Shown: in pieces, positions 1-10,494 of the stretch
Numbering within the stretch: position 1 is the first letter of the stretch
Layout of the letters: every line of letters begins with the position of its first letter
Assembly (NCBI GenBank): GCA_032622095.1
Contig: CP136063.1
Span: forward strand, 267,151,426-267,215,425
DNA from: Siphonodentalium dalli
Taxonomy: Eukaryota; Mollusca; Scaphopoda; Gadilida; Siphonodentaliidae
Direction: 5' to 3'
DNA length: 64,000 bases
Program-made: the position numbers and the translations under genes
The notes under the pieces: generated by a model
What the model was told of the DNA's origin: nothing
The model's input: only the letters and a program-made list of their open reading frames with translations
Databases searched by the model: none

Positions 1-65
1 ATGTGGGGGATACCGTCACTAAATTCACACTTTGGGGGACAGACACACTATTTACAGCCTTGTCC
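1..65. mobile_element. Family E fragment (right end only)
   Basis: Ends AGACACACTATTTACAGCCTTG, resembling the right terminus of complete family E copies. The hairpin half is decayed and cut by the window edge. Confidence 0.6.
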
Positions 66-156
66 AGGATAACCAGTGATTTCTTAGAAGCAGTACCTCG
101 AGACATTATAGGTAAGCTTCATTCAGGATCAATGTAAGGCCTAAAAAAATATATAT

Positions 157-586
157 ACCTGTGTTTCTGATGACATGCAAGAAAAAAATAGGGGTGGGGG
201 GGGGGGGGGTGGCTTTTCACTTTATTTATTTTTTTTCATTTTATTTTCAACTTCGCTTCAATAAATATTATTACCCCCCAAGACTGCTTTTCCTTATTTT
301 TAATGTACTATAAAATAATAAAACTAAGTACATAATATTAGAATATAGTGTAATTTATTGTTTTATTGAGTAAAACATGAAAGTAAGTTTAATTGGGCTG
401 TGACCTAATTGAAGTGTGGTACAATTTTCGGTTAACAGTACATGCGATGTGTCTGTTTTACATGGAAATGAATCAGTTTTACATGGAAAATAAAATAAAA
501 TGTGTACTAATTTTTCAAAGCCAATAAAATGAAAATGGGCGGGGGAGCAAGAATAGGGGGGGGGGGGTCACCAGAAACACAGGTCT
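157..586. repeat. AT-rich segment flanked by inverted CCTGTGTTTCTG
   Basis: ACCTGTGTTTCTGATGAC at the left and GTCACCAGAAACACAGGT at the right form about 18-nt inverted ends, each next to a long G run (about 190-210 and 557-568). Probably an old DNA element of unknown class. Confidence 0.5.
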
Positions 587-649
587 TTTTTATTTTGGCT
601 TAAGTGTCATTCCAGATCTGCCAATATTATGACAATAAATGAGATCCTA

Positions 650-1081
650 TACAGGCCTGAGAACATGGTGCTGGATATGTGCAGAATGAGGTCCCCAGAG
701 GGTGAATTTAGTGATCCTACCCCGCACAGCAGGCTAGCATCAGCAAATTCATCCTCTGGGGACCTCATTTGCATGGCCGATCTAGACTCAAGTTCCCATA
801 TGATGATTCCGATATTCACCCATTGGGTACCTCGATTTTGCAATGTGTCGTCTGCCAATTTGCGAATATAGAGAAACTAATCTAAAAATGAAAATTTCTG
901 AATAAGTTCCTAAAGACACAAAACAATCTTGTTAATTTGATAATGATACTTTCTAGAGATGAGGCCTAAGCAGAATGAGGTCCCCAGAGGGTGAATAGAG
1001 TGATGCGAGCCGGCTGTGCGGCGTAGCATCACTAAATTTACCTTGGGACCTCATTCTGCAAATGTCTGGCACCATATTTTC
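650..1081. mobile_element. Family E element with two hairpins
   Basis: Two roughly 94-nt palindromes (683-772, 972-1061) built on GCAGAATGAGGTCCCCAGAG and GGTGAATTTAGTGATGCTA, separated by about 200 bp. The second hairpin is slightly eroded. Termini are diverged from the consensus. Confidence 0.75.
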
Positions 1082-1147
1082 AGACAGAATTCAATACATT
1101 GTTTGAAAAATGTTTATTCTATCTAACAAAATTATAAATAACAACCA

Positions 1148-1748
1148 TTAGGCCAAAAAAAGGGTTTTGATTCTCAGGCATCACCGCATAAAAAAAGATA
1201 CTGCCCGGTTGGACAATTTTATTCCGATCGAAGGTACGAAAACTGAACCAGCTTGACAAGCAGTGTACATGTATATTGGCCATGTTTATGATGGTTATTT
1301 GAAGTTTAATGTCTATCTTCCATTGCGGTACATAAACAGTCTCTAATTAGTCAGTGGAATAAGTGAATCAAGACTTTCTATGATAGTTTGGAAGATCACT
1401 TTATCTTTTCGTTTTGACTGTATTTACGTTTCGTATTTTTATATGAATCAGATATGTAGTTCTGCATGTTAAGAGTTATTGTGCCGATATTAAAATCATA
1501 TCAATATATATATCAATCATTGTACGGTACTCAATCATTGTACGGTAGTACAATGTCATAATTTGTCATTCTTTATTATCAGATTAAATTAGTTTACATC
1601 CATTAAAAAGTTCTCCCTACATTTTCTGTACCTGAGAAGTTATAATAACCCACGCTTACTATGGGCAGAAAAAAATAAACCCTCGCTCCCGTATTGATTT
1701 AAAAAAAAAATTGCCTGAGAATCAAATATCTTTCTTTGTTTGGCCTAA
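1148..1748. mobile_element. Unclassified 600-bp element with 32-bp inverted ends
   Basis: Left TTAGGCCAAAAAAAGG...TTGATTCTCAGGCA pairs with right TGCCTGAGAATCAA...TTTGGCCTAA. The AT-rich interior has no coding potential. Confidence 0.7.
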
Positions 1749-2761
1749 GTTTCTATAAAATTTGTCGGGAAAAACTTGGAAAAAGATAAATGCCTCATTC
1801 TCGCCTCAAATTTTCTCATATACTTTCTGTAAACACAATTATTTATTTCACTGTCATTTGAAAGGTGAGCTGCTTATGAAACATTCCGTTTGTGATTTGG
1901 ATGAGATTTGGATGATAGTTTGAAAATCTATTCTCAAAATTGTGTCTACTATTTTTCTGCATTTTCTCTATTTCCAAATCTTTCTCTAGATGTCAACATG
2001 AAGATTTGATTAATGTGACAGTGAGGGGATTGAGGCCGCTCTACTAACGCTGAGCCATACTAGTAGAAACCTTGGGTTCGGATTACATGTAAACAAAATT
2101 AGAGTTGGTAGGCTTAAAATTACATTTTTTATTTGATTTTTTTTCAATTAATTTTCTTTCAATTTGACATATTGTTAATAATAATAAATCTTATGTAGCT
2201 CTTATCTCTCGAACATGATCGGACGAGGGATGTGGCCTGTAGGGTGTGCCAAAGGACATTGTTGATTGATGCATGGACCGATTTTGGTGGGATAAAAGGG
2301 TTGATGATTATCATGATTAGAAATATTTCTAAAAATGTGTTAGAAATAAGATAACAGTTATATTAAAGCTAAGATCTGGTGAGCTGATTTTGGTGGGATA
2401 TAAAACGTGGGGATTTGTAGCATGACTTCTCAAACTGAGGCAGCCTGCACCTTTTGATTAAAATTGAGGAAATATGAAAATATCAACACATAAAATTAAA
2501 ATTAATACCTTGATTCATAAGATATGTGGTTGTAATTGTGACCTCTAATCACAGAGTAAATAAAAATGATGTTCAGATTAGAGAATGCCAACATAACACT
2601 TCAAGCATCAACAGACTATAACATTCAATAACTTCGGTGGGAAATTTCATCAAATGGTAGCTTAACTATAATCTGCCAATGATCTCATTGTAACACACGC
2701 ATGACTTGTTCTTGTATGAGTAGGGGGGGGGGGGTCACAGATAATAGGAACTATAACATAT
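1749..2761. other. Non-coding stretch with repeat remnants
   Basis: No gene seen. 2020-2060 read on the minus strand contains GGCTCAGCGTTAGTAGAGCG, like a tRNA/SINE A box, but no matching B box follows. The stretch GACGAGGGATGTGGCCTGTA at 2222 recurs in diverged form near 39000. Confidence 0.5.
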
Positions 2762-2890
2762 TACAGTAATGCCCTAAATAATTGACTCCTTAACAACAGC
2801 AGAATTATGGGTAACTTTTCAGGATTTAGTCGGAAAAGTTACCCATAATTCTGCTGTGGTTAACGAGTCGATTATTTAGGGTATTACTGT
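2762..2890. mobile_element. Family F foldback element (short form)
   Basis: TACAGTAATGCCCTAAATAA at the left and its inverted form ending GGTATTACTGTA at the right; arms of about 60 nt meet without the central segment. CAGT ends next to TA suggest the pogo/Tc1-mariner group. Confidence 0.8.
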
Positions 2891-2910
2891 ATGTTTCATT
2901 CCATCTCATA

Positions 2911-4211
2911 ATTAACCCTTTCTATACTAAATACTCATTGACGAGTAGTTCCCTTATTAACCCTTTCTATACTAAATACTCATTGACGAGTAGTTCCCTT
3001 ATTAACCCTTTCTATACTAAATACTCATTGATGAGTAGTTCCCTTATTAACCCTTTCTATACTAAATACTCATTGACAAGTAGTTCCCTTATTAACCCTT
3101 TCTATACTGAATACTCATTGACAAGTAGTTCCCTTATTAACCCTTTCTATACTGAATACTCATTGATGAGTAGTTCCCTTATTAACCCTTTCTATACTAA
3201 ATACTCATTGACGATTAGTTCCCTTATTAACCCTTTCTATACTAAATACTCATTGACGAGTAGTTCCCTTATTAACCCTTTCTATACTAAATACTCATTG
3301 ATGAGTAGTTCCCTTATTAACCCTTTCTATACTAAATACTCATTGACAAGTAGTTCCCTTATTAACCCTTTCTATACTAAATACTCATTGATGAGTAGTT
3401 CCCTTATTAACCCTTTCTATACTAAATACTCATTGACGAGTAGTTCCCTTATTAACCCTTTCTATACTAAATACTCATTGATGAGTAGTTCCCTTATTAA
3501 CCCTTTCTATACTAAATACTCATTGACAAGTAGTTCCCTTATTAACCCTTTCTATACTGAATACTCATTGACAAGTAGTTCCCTTATTAACCCTTTCTAT
3601 ACTGAATACTCATTGATGAGTAGTTCCCTTATTAACCCTTTCTATACTGAATACTCATTGACGAATACTTCCCTTATTAACCCTTTCTATACTGAATACT
3701 CATTGATGAGTAGTTCCCTTATTAACCCTTTCTATACTAAATACTCATTGACGAGTAGTTCCCTTATTAACCCTTTCTATACTGAATACTCATTGACGAA
3801 TAGTTCCCTTATTAACCCTTTCTATACTGAATACTCATTGATGAGTAGTTCCCTTATTAACCCTTTCTATACTAAATACTCATTGACGAGTAGTTCCCTT
3901 ATTAACCCTTTCTATACTGAATACTCATTGATGAGTAGTTCCCTTATTAACCCTTTCTATACTAAATACTCATTGATGAGTAGTTCCCTTATTAACCCTT
4001 TCTATACTAAATACTCATTGACAAGTAGTTCCCTTATTAACCCTTTCTATACTGAATACTCATTGATGAGTAGTTCCCTTATTAACCCTTTCTATACTAA
4101 ATACTCATTGACGAGTAGTTCCTTATTAACCCTTTCTATACTAAATACTCATTGATGAGTAGTTCCCTTATTAACCCTTTCTATACTAAACACTCATTGA
4201 TGAGTAGTTCC
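2911..4211. repeat. 45-bp minisatellite, about 29 copies, inside a family B element
   Basis: Unit ATTAACCCTTTCTATACTAA, ATACTCATTGACGAGTAGTT and CCCTT. It equals the left terminus of family B elements seen elsewhere. Unit length divisible by 3 produces an artefactual 405-codon frame. One unit near 4122 has lost a C, which ends that frame. Confidence 0.96.
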
Positions 4212-4420
4212 CTTAGGAAATGTTCAGATAATAAGTTCAATAACGTTTGTTGAACTTAGTATCTAAACATTTCCATCCAATGAATATGAATAATTCTGTG
4301 CTTGTATTATCATTTTATCTGCTCATATACCCTTAACATACCTCCAAATAAATAATAGACCATTTCAATATATACTTTTATAACTGAGTGGGAGAATCCA
4401 TTTAGTATAGACAGGGTTAA
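2912..4420. mobile_element. Family B piggyBac-like element expanded by its terminal minisatellite
   Basis: Starts TTAACCCTTTCTATAC and ends AGTATAGACAGGGTTAA. The right part (4212-4420) is a normal family B body with the inverted motifs AAATGTTCAGATAATAAG and CTAAACATTTCC. Normal copies are about 240-260 bp; this one is 1.5 kb because of the internal 45-bp array. Confidence 0.85.
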
Positions 4421-4575
4421 CTATGACAGTGATATCACTGATATGTATTACAGGGGAGGCAGGAAGACAGTCGGTAGTGTTATGCCGCAATACACATTTC
4501 CATTGTTCATGCATTACTCATATTATAATATTCATGTGTACATTGTAATTAAATCATCCTATCACTGTTGCCGAT

Positions 4576-5048
4576 GGGGTCATTGTCACAAGGCTACGGT
4601 CACATTCATAGCCAGCTTTTTAAATGGATCACAAATGTAGCCAGCTTTTTCACCGGCGATCACATTCGTAGCCAGCTTTTCTAATTCCATGCTTTATATG
4701 GCCAAAATATGACGTCATCACGTTCGTGATTAAAATGTCGACGTCATGCTCCAAAACTGACTTCGTTTATCAACTTATATTGGAATAATATTGGAATATA
4801 ATTCGAGCATTCCAACGACATTGATTGGAAACCTCAGGTTATTAGATGAACTAATATCAAAACAAAATTTAAGTTGTTGTTCATCCATCAACTCAGAAAA
4901 ATGAGATTAACCTGATCGTGTTCATTGAGGCTCGCCTGAATATGAAAAGCTGGCTACAAATGTGATCGCCATAGAAAAGCTGGCTACATTTGTGATCGAT
5001 TTAAAAAGCTGGCTACGAATGTGATCGATGCCTTGTGACAATGACCCC
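4576..5048. mobile_element. Foldback element with repeated AAGCTGGCTAC motifs
   Basis: Ends GGGGTCATTGTCACAAGGC and its inverse GCCTTGTGACAATGACCCC. Each arm carries three copies of TAGCCAGCTTTT (inverted AAAAGCTGGCTA) next to GATCACA. The three spaced motifs per end look like subterminal transposase sites. No coding capacity. Confidence 0.8.
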
Positions 5049-5415
5049 ACCAGCATCACTGTTGCATGGATATGTCTGGAATTACAACAGTCTCACCAAG
5101 CATATAAAGTTATAGTATGTTGAAACTTGAAGAGCGATGTTGGAATTCTCTGATATAAATCTCACAATTATCTTTGATTTAACAACAGTAATGAAAATGA
5201 TAAATATACAGAGTATGACATGGATCTCAATCAAAATGCGCATCATAATGGTTGTGAAATACAGCTGGAAAATAGTGTAGGGGTTCAAACCTTGATAAAT
5301 TTTTTGAGAATATTTCACTAACTTGTGACTAATAGTACTGCTGTTCATTATAAGATGTGGAGTTACAATCAAGATTTTGTCATGTTTTCAGATTTAAGAA
5401 CCAAGAGATATACTA

Positions 5416-5677
5416 TTAACCCTTCCATGGCTGGAGCTTACTGAAATTATGCGAAAACCCTGTGCCAATGCATTCTCTTATATATGCAAGGCTCCCTATG
5501 GGAGCCTTGCATATATAAGAGAATACATTGGCCTAACTATATTTACATTGACCTTGTAAGCCAGTGCATTCTCTTATATATGTGAGGCTTCCTATGGGAG
5601 ACTTGCACATATAATAGAATGAACTGGCACAGGATCGTTAATGCTGCACCAGCTCTGCTCACATCATGAAAGAATTA
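5416..5677. mobile_element. Family D piggyBac-like element
   Basis: TTAACCCTTCCATGGCTGGA to CATCATGAAAGAATTAA. Contains two hairpins built on CCAATGCATTCTCTTATATA with loop GGCTCCCTATGGGAG, joined by a segment resembling TTACATTGACCTTGTAAGCC. Confidence 0.85.
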
Positions 5678-5726
5678 AATCTTACTCAGCTAGTTATTGT
5701 CACAGACTATATATAGAGGATCTACG

Positions 5727-5853
5727 AGTCCTCAGTTTATAGCGGAATTTACAAAACAAGTCCAGTAAATTAGGTCTGGACCCAGCCTTTGGCGAGGTTC
5801 AGACCTAGTTTACTGGACTCGTTTTGTAAATTCCGCTATAAACTGGGGACGAG
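5727..5853. repeat. Near-perfect palindrome, arms of about 55 nt
   Basis: GTCCTCAGTTTATAGCGGAA pairs with TTCCGCTATAAACTGGGGAC; the loop contains CCAGCCTTTGGCGAGG. Probably a foldback element. The unique sequence after it up to 6260 shows no gene. Confidence 0.75.
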
Positions 5854-6265
5854 TTGTAGATTCTATTTATTACATAATCCAAAACCTCGCAAAACATACT
5901 TAAATCAACAAACGGGATGCGAAACTAACAACGGCTTCTATAAGGCATGTGATGACATTCTACGTAATTATGCTTGGGTTGCCCGCGTTAACAAATAGTC
6001 CCATATAAATAAAGACCATTTGTCGTATTTAATGGCGTATATTTAATGAAATAGCTTTTCAAACTCTTCATTCATTAGAGTTTATTGGAAAAATATTGGA
6101 AGCCCTAGTAGTTTTGTGACGTAACGTACTGGAATTTAAATAGATGACAAACCGGAAGTCAAAGGTCATCTGGCACTATTTCCTGATATTAAACGAACGT
6201 TTAATATCACAATTTATAGAATGGGTTTATTGAATGGAATTAGGGTAGGATCATGTAATAAATGA

Positions 6266-6454
6266 TATTATGGAGCTCCGCGGTTCAGTGGTGAGCATGT
6301 CTGACTTGTCTTCGCAGTCAATTCATCGAGATGAGTTCGCAGTCCACCGGTGGACTATTGAGTTTCACACCACAGTGGCTTGGTCGAATTATGCAACATA
6401 CAATTGACCCTTGAGCAAGTTTGCTTATACTGTGACTGCTGCACCACTCGTGCA
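6266..6454 (+). mobile_element. Possible SINE, interrupted by a family C element
   Basis: GCGGTTCAGTGGTGAGCATG resembles a pol III A box, and CCCTTGAGCAAGTTTGCTTA resembles SINE 3' domains. The B box is degenerate (TTGGTCGAATTATG). Flanking sequence resumes after the element at 6714. Confidence 0.4.
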
Positions 6455-6713
6455 TTAACCCTTTGAGTGCCAGGGGCTCGATAGTATCGGCCCTAAACCT
6501 ACACAATAAGTCTGTTAAAGAATATAATAAAATATATTAAAATTGGAAAAATTGTATAAAAAAAAAATAAAAAAAATAAAATAAAAATGTTAAGCCAATG
6601 CATTCTCTTATATATGCGAGGCGACCTATGGTCGACTCGCATATATAAGAAAATGCATTGGCACAGGGTATATGGGTTGATACAAAAATCTGACCTGGCA
6701 CTCAAAGGGTTAA
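6455..6713. mobile_element. Family C piggyBac-like element
   Basis: TTAACCCTTTGAGTGCCAGG to CCTGGCACTCAAAGGGTTAA, perfectly inverted ends, TTAA at both borders. Carries one copy of the shared hairpin module (6596-6663). Confidence 0.88.
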
Positions 6714-7022
6714 AGGAAGTACTCGGTTCGGGTGTCAATAAATCTATTCAGTATGATAGCCTTGATATGCACGCAAATTTGTTGCAGCTTGGGTTGTTTC
6801 CTCGTTGCAAGGATGGCAGTAACAATGGTGTCATGTCCGCTATGACCGAGATAATAACTGATGTAAAGTGCATTGAAACTCAATGTATAATCTATATAAA
6901 TGGATCATTTATTATTATTATTATAAGACCAAACTGATTGGGGAATAGGTTATATCTTTTACCCATTCTGGGGTCAATCTCCTCTAGTGGATGAAGTAAA
7001 ATAAGCTTGTGCTGCTAGAAAT

Positions 7023-7218
7023 TTAACCCTTTCAGTGCCAAGTCCAATTTTTGTATCAACCCATATCTCCTTGATAATTTTTCAAATTTATTTATTATAA
7101 TAATGTGATACATTGATGGAAAGAGCTCTAAATCACATTATTATAATCAATAAATTTGAAAAATGATCACTGAATTATTGGTTGATACAAAAATCGGACT
7201 TGGCACTGAAAGGGTTAA
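7023..7218. mobile_element. Family C foldback without hairpin module
   Basis: TTAACCCTTTCAGTGCCAAG to its inverse; arms of about 90 nt including ATTTTTGTATCAACCCATAT. The centre is GAAAGAGCTC. Same termini as the hairpin-bearing family C copies, so the module is dispensable. Confidence 0.88.
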
Positions 7219-7279
7219 GAGACTAAATCTCAACTGAAAGTTGGAGTTTTTAATCTGAAAACATGACTAATCATCAGGC

Positions 7280-7580
7280 CTCAAAATATGGTGCTGGTCA
7301 TATGCAGAATGAGGTCCCCAGAGGGTGAATTAAGTGACGGTACACTGCACAGAGGGCAAGCATCACCAAATTCACCTTCCTGGGACCTCATTCTGCATTG
7401 CCTCATCTGCTATGGGAGACATAGAATCAGATATTTATTTGAAGATGATTAGTAAACCTCAAATTATGGTGCTGGACATGTGCAGAATGAGGTCCCCTGA
7501 TGGTGAATTTACTGACGGTACACTTCACAGAGGGATAGCATCACCAAATTCACCTTCCTTGGACCTCATTCTGCTTAAGT
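7280..7580. mobile_element. Family E element with two hairpins
   Basis: Hairpins at 7303-7397 and 7485-7576, each flanked on the left by ATGGTGCTGG(A/T)CAT. Same pattern as 650-1081. Confidence 0.75.
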
Positions 7581-7783
7581 TAGGCTTCATCTTCTCTGGC
7601 ACATATCTTTATTGTCAAATTGACAAGTATTTTGTTTCTGTAGAAACTTCTTTGGAAAGTTTCTTTTTTAGATTTAGTAGATAATAGTGTATAACACATT
7701 TGGAATAAGAAGAGCCGCCTGAAAGACGCTATCCTGTTTGATATTTTTTTTTTATTATTATATTTCTAATATTTTAAAGCGAC

Positions 7784-8070
7784 AGCGATAATTATTTTGT
7801 AAAATCTTCAATAACAAAGATGTCTTTCTTTGGGCATATATCTATTATAGTTGTAACTAGTAGTCTGGAATCCTGAATACATATTTAGAGTGAATTTATA
7901 TGCATTCAGGATAGCAGACCCCCAGTTACAACAACAACAACTTATAAATTATTATTTAACATCACTTCTCACTTTGTTTCACTAAAACAATATTGAAATA
8001 CACAAACTGGTCTTATAAATACAAAAGAAAGACATTCTGTTATTGAGAACCTCACAAAATAATTATTGGT
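7784..8070. mobile_element. Foldback element, arms of about 50 nt
   Basis: AATAATTATTTTGTGAGGTT (minus strand of the right end) pairs with GATAATTATTTTGTAAAATC and both continue through AATAACA.A.TGTCTTTCTTT. An inner inverted pair GAATCCTGAATACAT/ATGCATTCAGGAT nests inside. Confidence 0.7.
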
Positions 8071-8139
8071 GACCTCTAAAACATTGAAACTAGAGGTGGG
8101 ACTGTCTCAATGGGACTAAGGATGCCCCCCGCCATGCAA

Positions 8140-9067
8140 TTTAAGCTGCTTTCACATACGTCCGATTCACACATCCGTTTAATGCATGCGTACGCGCATC
8201 GTTAAGCGGATGGTTTCGGTCTCCAATGTTATCACTGGAGCTTTCACATACTGTCCGCAAAACTCGCGCAGCTGCGCGTGCACAACTTTACGCTCCCGGA
8301 CCGAAAACCTGTCCGCTTAGCGGACTAAGCGGACAGACAGGGGCATTCGGTGCGATGTCATAATCCTGGGATATACCGCAGATATTTTGTGGTGTTTACG
8401 AATGAGAATGTTATTATGTGGGGGCATATGACAGCTGGCACCATGTTATCTAATCTTGGGTCAAATTAAACAAGAATTAAATAATTGTGATGGCAGTTAT
8501 ATGTCAAAATATACATTAAATGACATAGAATGCCATGGTTTTATGGGAAGTTAGCATATTGGATACCACGATGCACAGAGGTCCCAAAATTCATGGGAAA
8601 CTATTTCAAACGACATGAGGAACTCAGCACATGGAGAATATGAAGGTAATTAAGCTCTCAGTTCATGCATGATGGCAGGGTGACACAGTGTGTATAGTAT
8701 TTGTTATTTATTTTGGGGAGGGTGGTTCATCAGTTGTTTTAACTGACGCTAAATTCAAGTCAACATCAATATAGATTCAATATTCACTATACCATAATTT
8801 AGCATTTGTTATGTTGGTATTTTTGTTAAATATATCAATATCGTCTTTCGTTGTTATATATACACAAAGCAATCATTAGAATGTCCTCGTCTTCGGAGAA
8901 ATCCATGGTGAAAGGACAATATGTAAACACAAATAATTCTTCGCGCATCCGCTAACGGACGCGTACGCGCAGATGTAAACGGACCTATGTGAAAGCACAA
9001 CGTGGACGTCAGCCTAACGCATCCGTAAAACACATGCGTTATGCAGACGTATGTGAAATCAGCTTTA
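8140..9067. mobile_element. 930-bp element with GCTTTCACATACGTC inverted ends
   Basis: TTTAAGCTGCTTTCACATAC and GTATGTGAAATCAGCTTTA form the ends; repeated internal GCGTACGCG, CCGCTTAGCGGA and TTTCACATA motifs lie near both termini. Markedly GC-richer than its flanks. No transposase frame. Confidence 0.75.
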
Positions 9068-9533
9068 TCTACATTAAGGTTAGCCATATTAATATATTTT
9101 TGAAAAAAAAAAAACCACAAGGAATACAAGCTTGGACAAAATTATGAATGTTGCGAAACAATTAAAAGTGAAAATGGGGATAACTCCACTAAAAAAGTCG
9201 GACAGACCTCATAATCGCAGGGGCACAGGTTCCCATGGTACTAAATATATGTGCAAAGCTTAAAAAATTGAAGTGAAAAGTTGCATCAATGGACGGATGG
9301 ACGACAGGTGGCTAGACAAACAGACAAGCGGATTCCTATATACCCACAAAACTATGTTACGGGAGGTATAATAAATGGGTACAAAATCAATATCAAACAA
9401 AATACTGTTTTTTTTTGGGTGGCATTACTTGTTCCAACTATTTTATGTTATACACTGGTATCTCAATAAAAATAAAATAAAACTTTTAAGATTTGTAAAA
9501 ATAGGGTCTAGTGCCTTGAAACATCGTTAGATG
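9068..9533. other. Non-coding stretch downstream of the gene
   Basis: No gene. 9270-9390 contains GGACGGATGGACGACAGG and TATACCCACAAAACT, a decayed 3' end of a family P element. The xylosyltransferase transcript may end here or in the elements to the right; I see no convincing poly(A) signal. Confidence 0.5.
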
Positions 9534-9815
9534 TAAGATGACTGGAGCTTCCTAAAATGTTGCGAAAACCTTATGCCAATGCATTCTCTTTTATATGCAT
9601 CTCCCATAGGGAGCCTCGCATATAAACTGAAAGAGAATATATTGGCCTAACAATATTTACCTTGACCTTGTAAGCCAGTGCATTCTCTTATATATATATT
9701 CTCTTATATATTCTCTTATATATAGGCTCCCTATGAGAGACTCGTATATATAAGAGAATGCACTGGCACATGATCTTAATGCTGAACCAGCAAACTCTCG
9801 TCATGAAAGGGTTAA
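9534..9815. mobile_element. Family D element in the xylosyltransferase 3' UTR
   Basis: Ends TCGTCATGAAAGGGTTAA only 19 nt from the stop codon on the gene strand; the other end is eroded. Contains two hairpin modules, one with a TCTCTTATATAT triplication near 9690-9725. Confidence 0.8.
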
Positions 9816-9834
9816 ATCTAACATAAATTAAACA

Positions 9835-10494
9835 CTATCTAATTTTCCATGTTTTCTTATCGAACACAATTTCTGATTTAGGATCCGGAGACAGCGAACT
9901 CCACGAAGCAGCTTTACAAAGTCCAACATGGGGGCAGCGCTGCATGAATCTCTCGAAGGCACAAACGTTCTTCACCTGCCAGAACTGCGTAGCAAGACTG
10001 TCAATCCAGTTGTCCAAATCTCGCCCAACCAGTTTTGAATTTATCACAGATTGCTTTTCAGCTAAAAAGTTTCTTTGCACAGCCAATGATTGGCGGAAGT
10101 CAGAAAAGTTTTTCGATGTATAAAGACCTGAAGGTCCGCTATGAGATAAATGGATTTCTTTACCAGTCATAGGTCTCCCTTTGTAGAAGGTGAGTGGAGA
10201 AACGAGGAATTTCGTCTCCGCTACGATTTCCCAGTTATACAGGAGCTTTACTGTCCACACACCTGATCGTAGTGGTTTAGAGAACTGAGGTTTATGGGAG
10301 CCGACATACACAGTGTTTGGAATTTTTACATCAAATGAAGCTGCGATAACATTTGTGGGATCAATCCACGCCGCTGACACGGTCATCTCCGAACCCGGCC
10401 CCCATATATGTCTCAGTGCCATGTCACTAAATGGTCCCATAATCTCTGCATAATTCCGGAATATCAACTCTTTGAGGTCAAAATCTGTCCCAAC
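9835..10494 (-). CDS. XYLT (oxt-like): Xylosyltransferase exon 12: C-terminal domain and stop
   Basis: Residues 700-918 and TAG. Begins after acceptor TTTCTTTCACAG with [20 protein letters not shown], continues through [39 protein letters not shown] and ends [11 protein letters not shown]...WKIR. This is nearly colinear with human XYLT1/2 to the last residues, so the stop is natural and not a truncation. A family D element begins 19 nt after the stop codon, that is, in the 3' UTR. Confidence 0.98.
   Translation of the reverse strand, partial: VGTDFDLKELIFRNYAEIMGPFSDMALRHIWGPGSEMTVSAAWIDPTNVIAASFDVKIPNTVYVGSHKPQFSKPLRSGVWTVKLLYNWEIVAETKFLVSPLTFYKGRPMTGKEIHLSHSGPSGLYTSKNFSDFRQSLAVQRNFLAEKQSVINSKLVGRDLDNWIDSLATQFWQVKNVCAFERFMQRCPHVGLCKAASWSSLSPDPKSEIVFDKKTWKIR

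Noticed and set aside
2938-4155. 405-codon open frame with 15-residue repeats
   Set aside because: Arises from the 45-bp minisatellite made of a transposon end; it ends where one unit loses a base, and there is no start or splice context.
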